A program made the position numbers and the translations under genes. This document shows, piece after piece, positions 33,898 through 41,737 of a stretch of 64,000 bases of DNA; within the stretch, counting starts at the first letter, position 1; each line of letters starts with the position of its first letter. Origin of the DNA: JAPHTQ01 sp050287105 (GTDB lineage Bacteria; Pseudomonadota; Gammaproteobacteria; Thiohalomonadales; Thiohalomonadaceae). The notes under the pieces are model-generated. The model saw nothing but the letters and a program-made list of their open reading frames with translations, did no database searches and was not told the origin of the DNA. The stretch lies in assembly GCA_050287105.1 (NCBI GenBank), contig JBNKBG010000001.1, forward strand, positions 1 to 64,000, written 5' to 3'.

Positions 33898-35256
33898 TCA
33901 ACCTTCCTCCCCGGAAGTGAGCGCCTCGACGACACGTTCCATGTGACTGCTACGTGAACCTTTAACCAGCACAGTGATCTCCCTGTCCATCTTCGTTAGC
34001 AGCGCATCAATGAGTTGTTGTTGTTGTGCGAAGTAAAAACCGTTTTCACCAAAGGCCTCGCTCGCGGCGCTACTCAGCTCTCCGGTGGCATAGAGGGCGT
34101 CGATGCCCAGTTGCCGCGCATCCAGTCCCACCTTGCGGTGCAACTCACTCGCCTCAGCACCCAGCTCGCCCATATCGCCCATGGCAAAGAGGCGGGTACC
34201 GTCACAACCGGCCAGCACCTCCAACCCGGCGCGCATCGAGGCGGGGTTGGCGTTATAGCTGTCGTCGAGCACGATGGCGCCGTTGATGCCGTGGCGCAGT
34301 TGCAGCCGTCCGGCGACAGGGGTCATCTGATTCAGCCCCGCAGCGATCTGCTCCAGCTCGATCCCCAGGGCGATCCCGGCGGAGACCGCCGCCAGGGCAT
34401 TCAAAATGTTGTGCCGACCCGGCAACGGCAGGCTGAGTTGGAACTCACCCAGCGGAGTCAGTACTTCCAGCTCGCTGCCATGGAGATCGCCGAGGCCGCG
34501 TACCCCCACATTGGCCCTGTTTTTCAGGCCGAAGGTGATGCTGCGATGACCTGCACTCAGTTCACCCCAGTACTCGGCGAAGGGGTCATCGGCGTTGATG
34601 ATCGCCACCCCATCCTCGGCCAATCCCTGGAAGATCTCGCCCTTGGCCTGCGCCACCTCGGCGATGGTGCCGAAACCGGCCAGATGCGCCTCGGCCGCGT
34701 TGGTGATGATCGCCACCTGGGGCTGGGTCAGCCCGGTGAGATAGGCGATCTCACCCATATGATTGGCGCCCATCTCGATCACGCCGTAGTCGTGCTCCGC
34801 GGTCAGGCGCAACAGGGTCAGCGGTACGCCGATGTCGTTATTCAGGTTGCCGCGGGTTGCCAGGGTCTTGCCTGCACGGGCCAGGATCGCCGCGCACATC
34901 TCTTTCACCGTGGTTTTGCCGTTGCTGCCGGTCACCGCCAGCAGGTGGGTACCCAGATGCTGGCGCCAGGCAGCGGCCAGTTGGCCCAGCGCCAGGCGGG
35001 TGTCTTCGACGACCAGTTGCGGAATAGCAATCTCTACCGGGTGCTCCACCAGCGCCGCGGCGGCCCCGGCAGTGAGTGCTGCCTGCAGGTGGTCGTGACC
35101 ATCGTGGTTCGGTCCCTTGAGGGCAACAAACAACATCCCCGCCTCGATGGTGCGGGTGTCGCTGCTGACGCCGTGGAATTCACGATCGCTACCGTGCAGT
35201 TCGGCACCGAGCCACTGGGCGGCCTGGGTCAGAGTGGTGCGAATGCCTTCAGCCAT
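33898..35256 (-). CDS. murF: UDP-MurNAc-tripeptide--D-Ala-D-Ala ligase MurF
   Basis: 452 residues. Adds the D-Ala-D-Ala made by DdlB to complete the pentapeptide. Domains: N-terminal substrate domain with GVSSDTRTIEAGMLFVALKG, central ATPase domain with LLAVTGSNGKTTVKEMCAAI and IEMGANHMGEIAYLTGLTQP, C-terminal domain with LDDSYNANPASMRAGLEVLA and FAMGDMGELGAEASELHRKV. Overlaps murE by 8 bp. Confidence 0.97.
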   Translation of the reverse strand: MAEGIRTTLTQAAQWLGAELHGSDREFHGVSSDTRTIEAGMLFVALKGPNHDGHDHLQAALTAGAAAALVEHPVEIAIPQLVVEDTRLALGQLAAAWRQHLGTHLLAVTGSNGKTTVKEMCAAILARAGKTLATRGNLNNDIGVPLTLLRLTAEHDYGVIEMGANHMGEIAYLTGLTQPQVAIITNAAEAHLAGFGTIAEVAQAKGEIFQGLAEDGVAIINADDPFAEYWGELSAGHRSITFGLKNRANVGVRGLGDLHGSELEVLTPLGEFQLSLPLPGRHNILNALAAVSAGIALGIELEQIAAGLNQMTPVAGRLQLRHGINGAIVLDDSYNANPASMRAGLEVLAGCDGTRLFAMGDMGELGAEASELHRKVGLDARQLGIDALYATGELSSAASEAFGENGFYFAQQQQLIDALLTKMDREITVLVKGSRSSHMERVVEALTSGEEG

Positions 35257-36757
35257 GACGCACCTCCTCGCCCAGCAGGCGGGCCGCTTCGACCCGGTCG
35301 CTGTAGGGGATCACTTGATCGCCGATCTTCTGCTCGCATTCGTGGCCCTTGCCCGCTACCAGGATCACATCCCCGGCATGACTGCGTTCAATCGCATGGG
35401 AAATGGCCTGGGTACGATCGCGGTCGACGTAAACCGCATCGGGCTCCATGATGCCGCCGAGGATCTGCTCGATGATGGTATAGGGGTCTTCGCGGCGCGG
35501 ATTGTCGTCGGTCACCACCACGCTGTCTGCCAACTGTTCGGCAATCCTACCCATCAGAGGGCGCTTCTCCTGATCCCGATCACCGCCGCAACCGAAGATG
35601 CACCAGAGGCGCCCTGTGGTGTGTTCGCGCAGGGCCGAAAGAGCGTTCTCCAGTGCGTCCGGGGTGTGGGCATAGTCGACCACCAGCAGTGGTTTGGCGC
35701 CACCGCCGAAGGCCTCCATCCGCCCCGGCACCGTCGTCACCTGCGCCAGTCGCGCCAATGCATCACTGAATTCATAGCCCAGCGCCAGTAGGGCGCCGCA
35801 GGCGGCCAACAGGTTGGCGGCGTTGAAACGACCCAGCAGGCCGCTCTGTAGTTCACCGCTGTGGCCTTTGTAATGAACGCTCATGCGCAGACCGCTGCCG
35901 TCCAGTTGCAGGTGGTCGCCACGTAGTTGTGCTTCGCCGCGCAGGCTGTAGCTGATCGAATCCACACCCTGCGGCAGTTTGGCCAGCCACTCGCGGCCCA
36001 CCGGGTCGTCGGCATTGATGACGGCATGTTTCACTGCGGGGAAATGGAGCAGGCGCTGCTTGGCCTCGGCGTAACTGGCCATGTCGCCGTGGTAATCGAG
36101 GTGCTCGTGGCTCAGATTGGTAAAGACCGCCACATCGAAATGGACGCCGTTGACCCGCCCCTGATCGAGGGCGTGGGAGGAGACCTCCATCGACACGTGA
36201 CGAGCACCGGCGTCGGCCATCTCCGCCAGTTGCCGTTGCAGGCTGACCGCATCGGGAGTGGTGTGACCGGTATCGGTGAGTTGACCGTAGAGGCCACTGC
36301 CGAGGGTGCCGACCACGCCGCAGGGGGCGTCTCGACCGATCGCCTGGGCGATAAACTGGCTCACCGAAGTCTTGCCGTTGGTGCCGGTGACACCGACTAC
36401 CTGTAGCACTGCCGAGGGGTCGGCGTAGAAACGGGCAGCGATTTCGCTGGCGTGCCAGTGCAGCGCTGCCACTTCGAATACCGGTACGGCAAAGCCGTGC
36501 AAATCGAGTCCGCGGGTCTCTTCACCCGGCTCCAGTGCCACGGCTACCGCGCCCCGCTCGATGGCATCGTCGATATAGCGCACACCGTGTTGTGCGGTAC
36601 CCGCACAGGCGAGGAACAACTCGCCCGGCTGGATCTGGCGGCTGTTGAGAGAGAGACCGCTGACACTGAGTTGCGGCAGCCGTGCCAGATCGACAAAACC
36701 TGCAAACAGGGTTTGCAGGTCCATACCGTTGGAGTCGTGACGCAGGACGCTCATCAT
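35249..36757 (-). CDS. murE: UDP-MurNAc-dipeptide--meso-diaminopimelate ligase MurE
   Basis: 502 residues. Adds the third amino acid of the stem. VVGVTGTNGKTSVSQFIAQA (P-loop), HVSMEVSSHALDQGRVNGVH, FTNLSHEHLDYHGDMASYAE and FGCGGDRDQEKRPLMGRIAE are conserved. The motif DNPRREDPYTIIEQILGG marks the meso-diaminopimelate-adding type (DNPR rather than DDPN for lysine). Start shares ATGA with the ftsI stop. Confidence 0.97.
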   Translation of the reverse strand: MMSVLRHDSNGMDLQTLFAGFVDLARLPQLSVSGLSLNSRQIQPGELFLACAGTAQHGVRYIDDAIERGAVAVALEPGEETRGLDLHGFAVPVFEVAALHWHASEIAARFYADPSAVLQVVGVTGTNGKTSVSQFIAQAIGRDAPCGVVGTLGSGLYGQLTDTGHTTPDAVSLQRQLAEMADAGARHVSMEVSSHALDQGRVNGVHFDVAVFTNLSHEHLDYHGDMASYAEAKQRLLHFPAVKHAVINADDPVGREWLAKLPQGVDSISYSLRGEAQLRGDHLQLDGSGLRMSVHYKGHSGELQSGLLGRFNAANLLAACGALLALGYEFSDALARLAQVTTVPGRMEAFGGGAKPLLVVDYAHTPDALENALSALREHTTGRLWCIFGCGGDRDQEKRPLMGRIAEQLADSVVVTDDNPRREDPYTIIEQILGGIMEPDAVYVDRDRTQAISHAIERSHAGDVILVAGKGHECEQKIGDQVIPYSDRVEAARLLGEEVRHG

Positions 36758-38478
36758 CGGCTGTCCCCTGTCAGGGCCGCTACCCTGACCCCTTTGTAAC
36801 TCCCCAGATCATCCGGCGGCACATCGAGCAAACGTAACGCCCCCTCCATCACCCGGGCAAAGACCGGTGCGGCGATCACCCCGCCGTAGTACTCGCCGTC
36901 GTCAGGCGTATCCACCACCACCACCATCGCCAGGCGCGGTTTGCTCACCGGCGCCAGACCGGCAAAGATGGCGTAGTAGTTGTCTTCGTTGTAACCGCCA
37001 CCGCTGGCCTTGCGCACCGTGCCGGTCTTACCAGCGATACGATAGCCGGCCACCTGGGCACGGGTACCTGTACCGCCCTTCTGTACTACCGCTTCCAGCA
37101 TCTTGCGTACGTCGCGGGCGATCTCCGGGGCGATCACCCGACGAGCCTCCGGGAGTTGCTCGCGGTCGCGTTTAAGGAAACTGATCGGCCGCTGCATACC
37201 ATCGGCGGCCAGTGCGGCGTAGGCGTTGGCCAGTTGCAGGGTGGTCACCGAGAGACCATAGCCGTAGGAAACCGTGGCGCGCTCTGCCTGGCGCCAGTCC
37301 TGATAGGCATTGAGCAGGCCAGCCGCTTCACCAGGAAAACCACTGCCGGTATCGTAACCAAAGCCGAAGCGGACATAGGTGTCCCACAGCCGCTGCGGCT
37401 TGAGCGACAGGGCAATACGGCTGGCACCGACGTTGCTCGATTTCTGGATCACGGTAGCGACGTCGATCATGCCGTAGTCATGGGCATCACGGATGGTAAA
37501 GCTGCCCAGCTTGAGCGTGCCCGGATGGGTATTGATCGGGGTATGCGGACGATATTTACCACTCTCCAGCGCCGCGGCGATGGTGAACGGTTTCATGGTG
37601 GAGCCGGGCTCAAACAGATCGGTCACGGCGCGGTTACGGAAACGGGCGCTATCGAGATCGTGACGGTTGTTAGGGTTATAGGCGGGCTGGTTGACCATCG
37701 CCAGCACCTCGCCGGTCTTCACATCCAGCAGCACCACCGATCCGGCGCGGGCGTGATGGTGGGTCACTGCGGCCTTGAGTTCGCGGTAGGCCAGATACTG
37801 GATGCGCTGATCGATGCTCAGTTGCAGGTCTGCGCCATGACGCGGGTCGCTGAGGCTCTCCACGTTCTCCACCACGCGACCCAGGCGATCCTTGATCACC
37901 CGCTTGCTACCCGGCGTGCCACGCAGGGTTTCGTCCATCATCAACTCAATGCCTTCCTGGCCACTGTCATCGACGTTGGTAAAGCCAACCACATGGGCCG
38001 CCACTTCGCCCATGGGGTAGTAGCGACGGTACTCAGGCTGCAGCGAAACGCCGGGGACACCCAGCGCCACCACCTGCTGCGCCAACTCAGGATTGATGTG
38101 ACGGCGCAGATAGACGAACTCTTTCTCCATACGGCTGGCGAGCAGCTTCTCCAGAAAGCCCGCCGGCAGTTCAAGCAGTTTGCTCAGTTCAGGCCAATGC
38201 TCACGCGCCTCGGCCAGTTCCTGAGGATTGGCCCAGACCGATTCGACCGGGGTACTCATGGCCAGCGGCTCACCATTGCGATCGGTGATCATGCCGCGAT
38301 GCGCCGGTATAGAAACCACGCGCAGATAACGGGCGTCGCCCTGCCCCTGCAGGAATTCACGCTGATTGAGATTGAGATCCCCCATACGCCACAGCAACGC
38401 GACAACACCCAACAGCAACAGCAGCTTCACGAAGCGAAGCCGCTGGGGGTAACCACCGCTGTAGACGTTGTCACTCAT
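36754..38478 (-). CDS. ftsI: Septal transpeptidase FtsI (PBP3)
   Basis: 574 residues from ATG 38478 (MSDNVYSGGYPQ), sharing ATGA with the ftsL stop; a longer frame to 38598 overlaps ftsL and is rejected. One membrane segment (about 14-33), pedestal domain, then the class B transpeptidase: FEPGSTMKPFTIAAALES (active serine, STMK), KSSNVGASRIAL (SSN) and YRIAGKTGTVRKASGGGYN (KTG). It cross-links septal wall together with FtsW. Typical length. Confidence 0.97.
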   Translation of the reverse strand: MSDNVYSGGYPQRLRFVKLLLLLGVVALLWRMGDLNLNQREFLQGQGDARYLRVVSIPAHRGMITDRNGEPLAMSTPVESVWANPQELAEAREHWPELSKLLELPAGFLEKLLASRMEKEFVYLRRHINPELAQQVVALGVPGVSLQPEYRRYYPMGEVAAHVVGFTNVDDSGQEGIELMMDETLRGTPGSKRVIKDRLGRVVENVESLSDPRHGADLQLSIDQRIQYLAYRELKAAVTHHHARAGSVVLLDVKTGEVLAMVNQPAYNPNNRHDLDSARFRNRAVTDLFEPGSTMKPFTIAAALESGKYRPHTPINTHPGTLKLGSFTIRDAHDYGMIDVATVIQKSSNVGASRIALSLKPQRLWDTYVRFGFGYDTGSGFPGEAAGLLNAYQDWRQAERATVSYGYGLSVTTLQLANAYAALAADGMQRPISFLKRDREQLPEARRVIAPEIARDVRKMLEAVVQKGGTGTRAQVAGYRIAGKTGTVRKASGGGYNEDNYYAIFAGLAPVSKPRLAMVVVVDTPDDGEYYGGVIAAPVFARVMEGALRLLDVPPDDLGSYKGVRVAALTGDSR

Positions 38479-38738
38479 GGACGTACGATCACCACTGATC
38501 CGGGAGAGGGAATCACCATATCCAGTTTGTCGCTGGCGGCCTGTTCGATGCGACCGTGGGTGGCCCATGTGCTCTGCTCCAGTTGCAGCCGGCCCCACTC
38601 TGCATTCAGGTCGTCGCGAACCTTGAGCAACTCCTCCATCTCGACGAACAACTTGCGCGAGGTGTGGGTACTGAACACCACCGCCAGGGCGGTGGCAAAA
38701 ACCAGGGCGGCCAGGCCACCAAGCATTGAGCGCATCAT
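38475..38738 (-). CDS. ftsL: Cell division protein FtsL
   Basis: 87 residues, short but typical. A membrane segment at the N-terminus (about 6-24, LGGLAALVFATALAVVFSTH) is followed by a coiled coil (about 28-65) with a leucine-type repeat. FtsL joins FtsB and FtsQ in the complex that activates FtsWI. Overlaps rsmH upstream and ftsI downstream by ATGA, so the three are translationally coupled. Confidence 0.92.
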   Translation of the reverse strand: MMRSMLGGLAALVFATALAVVFSTHTSRKLFVEMEELLKVRDDLNAEWGRLQLEQSTWATHGRIEQAASDKLDMVIPSPGSVVIVRP

Positions 38739-39673
38739 TGCCCGATCCTCTCTGCTACACGCAGCACGGCGCTTCGTGCCCGCGGGTTGATGGCCAGCTC
38801 TTCTTTACCGGCGCGAATATCCCGGCCGACCAGGCGCAGACGCCGGTTGAAATGCGCCTCGGTCACTGGCAGGTCGGGGGGAAACTCACCACCCCGCGCC
38901 TCATCCCGGATAAAGCGTTTGACCCGACGATCCTCCAGTGAGTGGAAGCTGATCACCGCCAGACGCCCACCTGGCGCAAGCATCTCCACCGACTGTGTCA
39001 GTACCTGTTCCAAATCATCCAGCTCCGAATTGATGAAAATACGAATTGCCTGAAAACTGCGCGTGGCCGGATTCTTATCCTTCTCCCATTTCGGGTTGGC
39101 CTCGGCGACGATCTTCGCCAGCCGCGCAGTGGTAGTGATAGGGCTCTGCTCACGCTGCTGCACGATGGCGCGGGCGATACGTTTGGCGAAGCGCTCTTCG
39201 CCATACTCTTTCAATACGTTTGCGATCTCCGCTTCCTTGGCCTGTGCCAGCCATTGCGCAGCACTAAGACCACTGCTTGGGTCCATACGCATATCCAGCG
39301 GGCCGTCATGGCTGAAGCTAAAACCGCGCTCAGGGTCGTCCAGTTGGGGGGATGAGACCCCCAGATCGAGCAGTATGCCGTCGACCTTACCCATCCAACC
39401 GCGCTGTTCCGCTTCCCGACCAAGCATGGTGAAGCTCCCCTGCACAATCTCGAACCGTGGGTCAGCGGCGAAACGCTGCCGCGCAACCTCAACCGCCTGC
39501 GGGTCCTTATCCATTCCCAGCAGACGGCCCTTTTCATTCAGGCGCTGCAAAATGGCCGCACTATGCCCACCCCGGCCAAAGGTGCCGTCCAGATAGATCC
39601 CATCCGGACGTATGTTCAGTGCCACCAGTACCTCGTCGAACAGTACCGGGCGGTGCTCCAGTGCCTTCCCCAT
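38735..39673 (-). CDS. rsmH: 16S rRNA (cytosine-1402-N4)-methyltransferase RsmH
   Basis: 312 residues. Methylates N4 of C1402 in the ribosomal P site; RsmI, encoded at 41 kb, adds the 2'-O-methyl to the same base. Blocks: HRPVLFDEVLVALNIRPDGI, YLDGTFGRGGHSAAIL (SAM loop), DGILLDLGVSSPQLDDPERG, PLDMRMDPSSGLSAAQWL and LAVISFHSLEDRRVKRFIRD. Three bases after mraZ. Confidence 0.97.
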   Translation of the reverse strand: MGKALEHRPVLFDEVLVALNIRPDGIYLDGTFGRGGHSAAILQRLNEKGRLLGMDKDPQAVEVARQRFAADPRFEIVQGSFTMLGREAEQRGWMGKVDGILLDLGVSSPQLDDPERGFSFSHDGPLDMRMDPSSGLSAAQWLAQAKEAEIANVLKEYGEERFAKRIARAIVQQREQSPITTTARLAKIVAEANPKWEKDKNPATRSFQAIRIFINSELDDLEQVLTQSVEMLAPGGRLAVISFHSLEDRRVKRFIRDEARGGEFPPDLPVTEAHFNRRLRLVGRDIRAGKEELAINPRARSAVLRVAERIGQ

Positions 39674-39676
39674 GAT

Positions 39677-40138
39677 TCAGAGAGAGAGGTTCTGGAGTTC
39701 CGGCGGCAGTTGCCCATCGGCGATGGACTCGTCTGCCAGCCAGTTATCCCGCTGTGCGTTCCACAGCGCGGCATCCCACAATTCAAATTTCTTGCCCTGG
39801 CCGATCAGCACCACCTGCTTGTCCAGGTTGGCGTATTGGCGCAGCGGCGGGGGGAGGAGCAGACGGCCGTTGCCATCCATCTCCACATCGGTGGCATGAC
39901 CCATCAGCAGGCGTTGTACCCGGCGGGCCTGGGAGTTGAAACTGGGCAGGGCATCGAGTTTCTGCTCGATCGCCTCCCATTCGGGCTGGGGGTAGATGAG
40001 CAGGCAGCGCTCCTCGGTATCGATGGTGATCACCAGACGACCATCGCTACGCTCGTTCAAGCGCTCGCGATAACGCGTCGGCATCGCCATGCGACCCTTG
40101 GCATCCAGATTGAGTTCTGTCACTCCCCGAAACAACAC
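39677..40138 (-). CDS. mraZ: Transcriptional regulator MraZ
   Basis: 153 residues. MraZ is an AbrB-like DNA-binding protein that binds repeats ahead of its own gene and modulates the dcw operon. The two internal repeats each carry a DxxxR motif: LDAKGRMAMPTRYRERL (about residues 11-27) and DVEMDGNGRLLLPPPLRQYA (about 85-104). First gene of the cluster; a matching triple repeat lies at 40169-40193. Confidence 0.96.
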   Translation of the reverse strand: MLFRGVTELNLDAKGRMAMPTRYRERLNERSDGRLVITIDTEERCLLIYPQPEWEAIEQKLDALPSFNSQARRVQRLLMGHATDVEMDGNGRLLLPPPLRQYANLDKQVVLIGQGKKFELWDAALWNAQRDNWLADESIADGQLPPELQNLSL

Positions 40139-40168
40139 CCGGTGGCTCTCCTCGTTAGTGAAGCCTTA

Positions 40169-40193
40169 CTCCACTTTGATCCACTTTGTCCCA
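40169..40193 (-). promoter_or_regulatory. MraZ operator: three TGG(G/A)N repeats at 10-bp spacing
   Basis: On the minus strand TGGGA, TGGAT and TGGAG occur at 40193, 40183 and 40173, each followed by CAAAG or a similar 5-base spacer. This is the layout described for MraZ boxes (TGGGN repeats with 5-nt spacers). It lies between the predicted -10 box and the mraZ ATG, so binding would block initiation or early elongation. Confidence 0.75.
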
Positions 40194-40202
40194 CATTTGT
40201 AC

Positions 40203-40232
40203 ACTATATGAAGCGAGGAGCCGAAATGTCAA
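40203..40232 (-). promoter_or_regulatory. Pmra, sigma-70 promoter of the dcw operon
   Basis: TTGACA (40232-40227, perfect consensus) and TATAGT (40208-40203) on the minus strand, 18-bp spacer, about 65 bp before the mraZ start. It drives mraZ and the downstream division and wall genes. Confidence 0.75.
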
Positions 40233-40412
40233 GTAAATTACGGGACGAGATCTCGTAATTCCTGCTTATTTCACAATAACTTACGAAAAGTGGCGCAGGG
40301 TGGGAGCAGTGTAGAAAATGGGGGTAAGGAGAGAGCGTTTTTCAATCAATCTGTTGAGGTGAGAACTTAAAGTAAAGTCTCAAGTTCTGGGGTAAACTGG
40401 AGGGGAAAAAGA

Positions 40413-40764
40413 GGGAGCCGGCCTGTAAGCCGGGTTCTGTCGAGAACAGTCATTCATCTGCGATGCCCGTCACCGGACACCTGAAGCGACCTACCCGGGA
40501 ACAGCGCGGGCCGCGCCATTGTTCCCCTATTTGGTCTTGCTCCGGGTGGGGTTTACCTTGCCACGAACTGTTGCCAGCCGCGCGGTGCGCTCTTACCGCA
40601 CCATTTCAACCTTACCTGTGCTCCCGAAGAAGCCATCGGCGGTATATTTTCTGCTGCACTTTCCGTCGGCTCTCACCGCCCAGGCGTTACCTGGCACCCT
40701 GCCCTGTGGAGCCCGGACTTTCCTCCATATCCGAAGATACAGCGACTGTCCGGCCGACTCCCGC
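40413..40764 (-). ncRNA. rnpB: RNase P RNA (bacterial class A)
   Basis: The catalytic RNA of RNase P, which matures tRNA 5' ends. On the minus strand the 5' end gggagtcggcc pairs with the 3' end ggccggctccc to form helix P1. The conserved core is clear: GGAGGAAAGTCCGGGCTCC near the start, then CAGGGTGCCAGGTAACGCCT, and near the 3' end the complement-conserved block ending acagaacccggctta. About 350 nt, the usual size. A T-run (complement of ggggaaaaagag, 40402-40413) follows directly as terminator. ORFs drawn through this region are spurious. The location between rsmI and mraZ matches pseudomonads. Confidence 0.95.
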
Positions 40765-40810
40765 GCATAAGATACCCTTTAACGGGAAAGATTCAATCAA
40801 TAAGTGGCTG

Positions 40811-41656
40811 TTATGCCTCTTTTTTCTCCAGCAGATGCTGGTAGAGAGTGTTTTTCCTGCCACCGCTGATCCGCGCCGCCAGCGCCGCCGCCTGTTTCAG
40901 GGGTAACTCCTCCGCCAGCATCTCGGCGATACGCTGCCCTTCCCGGTCGTCCTCCTCAGCGACGGCGGGGGCACCGTGTAGCAGAACGACAAACTCTCCC
41001 TTCTGCTGGTTGGCATCCTGCAGCACCCACTCCTGCAACTCGCCCAGGCTGGCGTGGCGGATGGTCTCAAAGGTCTTGGTCAGCTCCCGCGCCAGCACTG
41101 CCTCTCGCTCAGCACCCAATATGACGACCATGTCGGCAAGGGATTCAACGATGCGATGTGGGGATTCGTAGAACATCAGAGTACGTGGCTCGTCACGTAG
41201 TGATTCCAGTTGCTTGCGCCGGTTACCCGACTTGGCCGGGAGGAACCCCTCGAAACAGAAGCGGTCTGTAGGCAGGCCACTCGCTGAAAGCGCGGCGATC
41301 AGGGCACTGGGACCGGGTATTGGCACGACTTTCAACCCGGCCAATTGGGCATCGCGCACCAGTACATAACCCGGATCGCTGATCAGCGGTGTCCCCGCAT
41401 CGGAGATCAGGGCGATCGACTTGCCTGCCTGCAGCTGTTCGATCAGGAGACCACTCCTCTCCCGTTCGTTATGCTCATGCAGGGAGAATAGCGGGGTGGT
41501 AATGGAGAAATGACGCAGCAATCCGGCACTGTGTCGGGTATCCTCAGCGGCGATACGATCGACCTGACGCAGGATATCCACACCACGAGGCGAGAGATCG
41601 CCCAGATTGCCGATCGGTGTCGCAACGATATAAAGAACACCGGCTTCAATTGACAC
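40811..41656 (-). CDS. rsmI: 16S rRNA (cytidine-1402-2'-O)-methyltransferase RsmI
   Basis: 281 residues. Tetrapyrrole-methylase-like SAM enzyme; methylates the 2'-hydroxyl of C1402 together with RsmH. Blocks: LYIVATPIGNLGDLSPRGVD, IAAEDTRHSAGLLRHF, LISDAGTPLISDPGYVLVRD, PIPGPSALIAALSASGLPTD and FYESPHRIVESLADM. Divergent from lpoA with about 80 bp between the starts, the same arrangement as E. coli yraL-yraM. Confidence 0.96.
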   Translation of the reverse strand: MSIEAGVLYIVATPIGNLGDLSPRGVDILRQVDRIAAEDTRHSAGLLRHFSITTPLFSLHEHNERERSGLLIEQLQAGKSIALISDAGTPLISDPGYVLVRDAQLAGLKVVPIPGPSALIAALSASGLPTDRFCFEGFLPAKSGNRRKQLESLRDEPRTLMFYESPHRIVESLADMVVILGAEREAVLARELTKTFETIRHASLGELQEWVLQDANQQKGEFVVLLHGAPAVAEEDDREGQRIAEMLAEELPLKQAAALAARISGGRKNTLYQHLLEKKEA

Positions 41657-41737
41657 TGCGTCACCTCACCAAGATACTGTGCAATTTGCAGAACACCCGG
41701 CAGTTTCCGGGTGCGAGATAGCGGAACATATCATCCC

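Noticed and set aside
34015..35451. Plus-strand open frame of 478 codons opposite murF and murE
   Set aside because: High-G+C antisense shadow with His/Gln/Gly-rich low-complexity translation; murF and murE are complete on the other strand.
37156..38790. Plus-strand open frame of 544 codons opposite ftsI
   Set aside because: Shadow of ftsI and ftsL; no recognisable domain and no RBS.
40463..40906. Open frame of 147 codons across 40463-40906 on plus
   Set aside because: It runs antisense through RNase P RNA and the end of rsmI; the RNA's conserved core explains the sequence.
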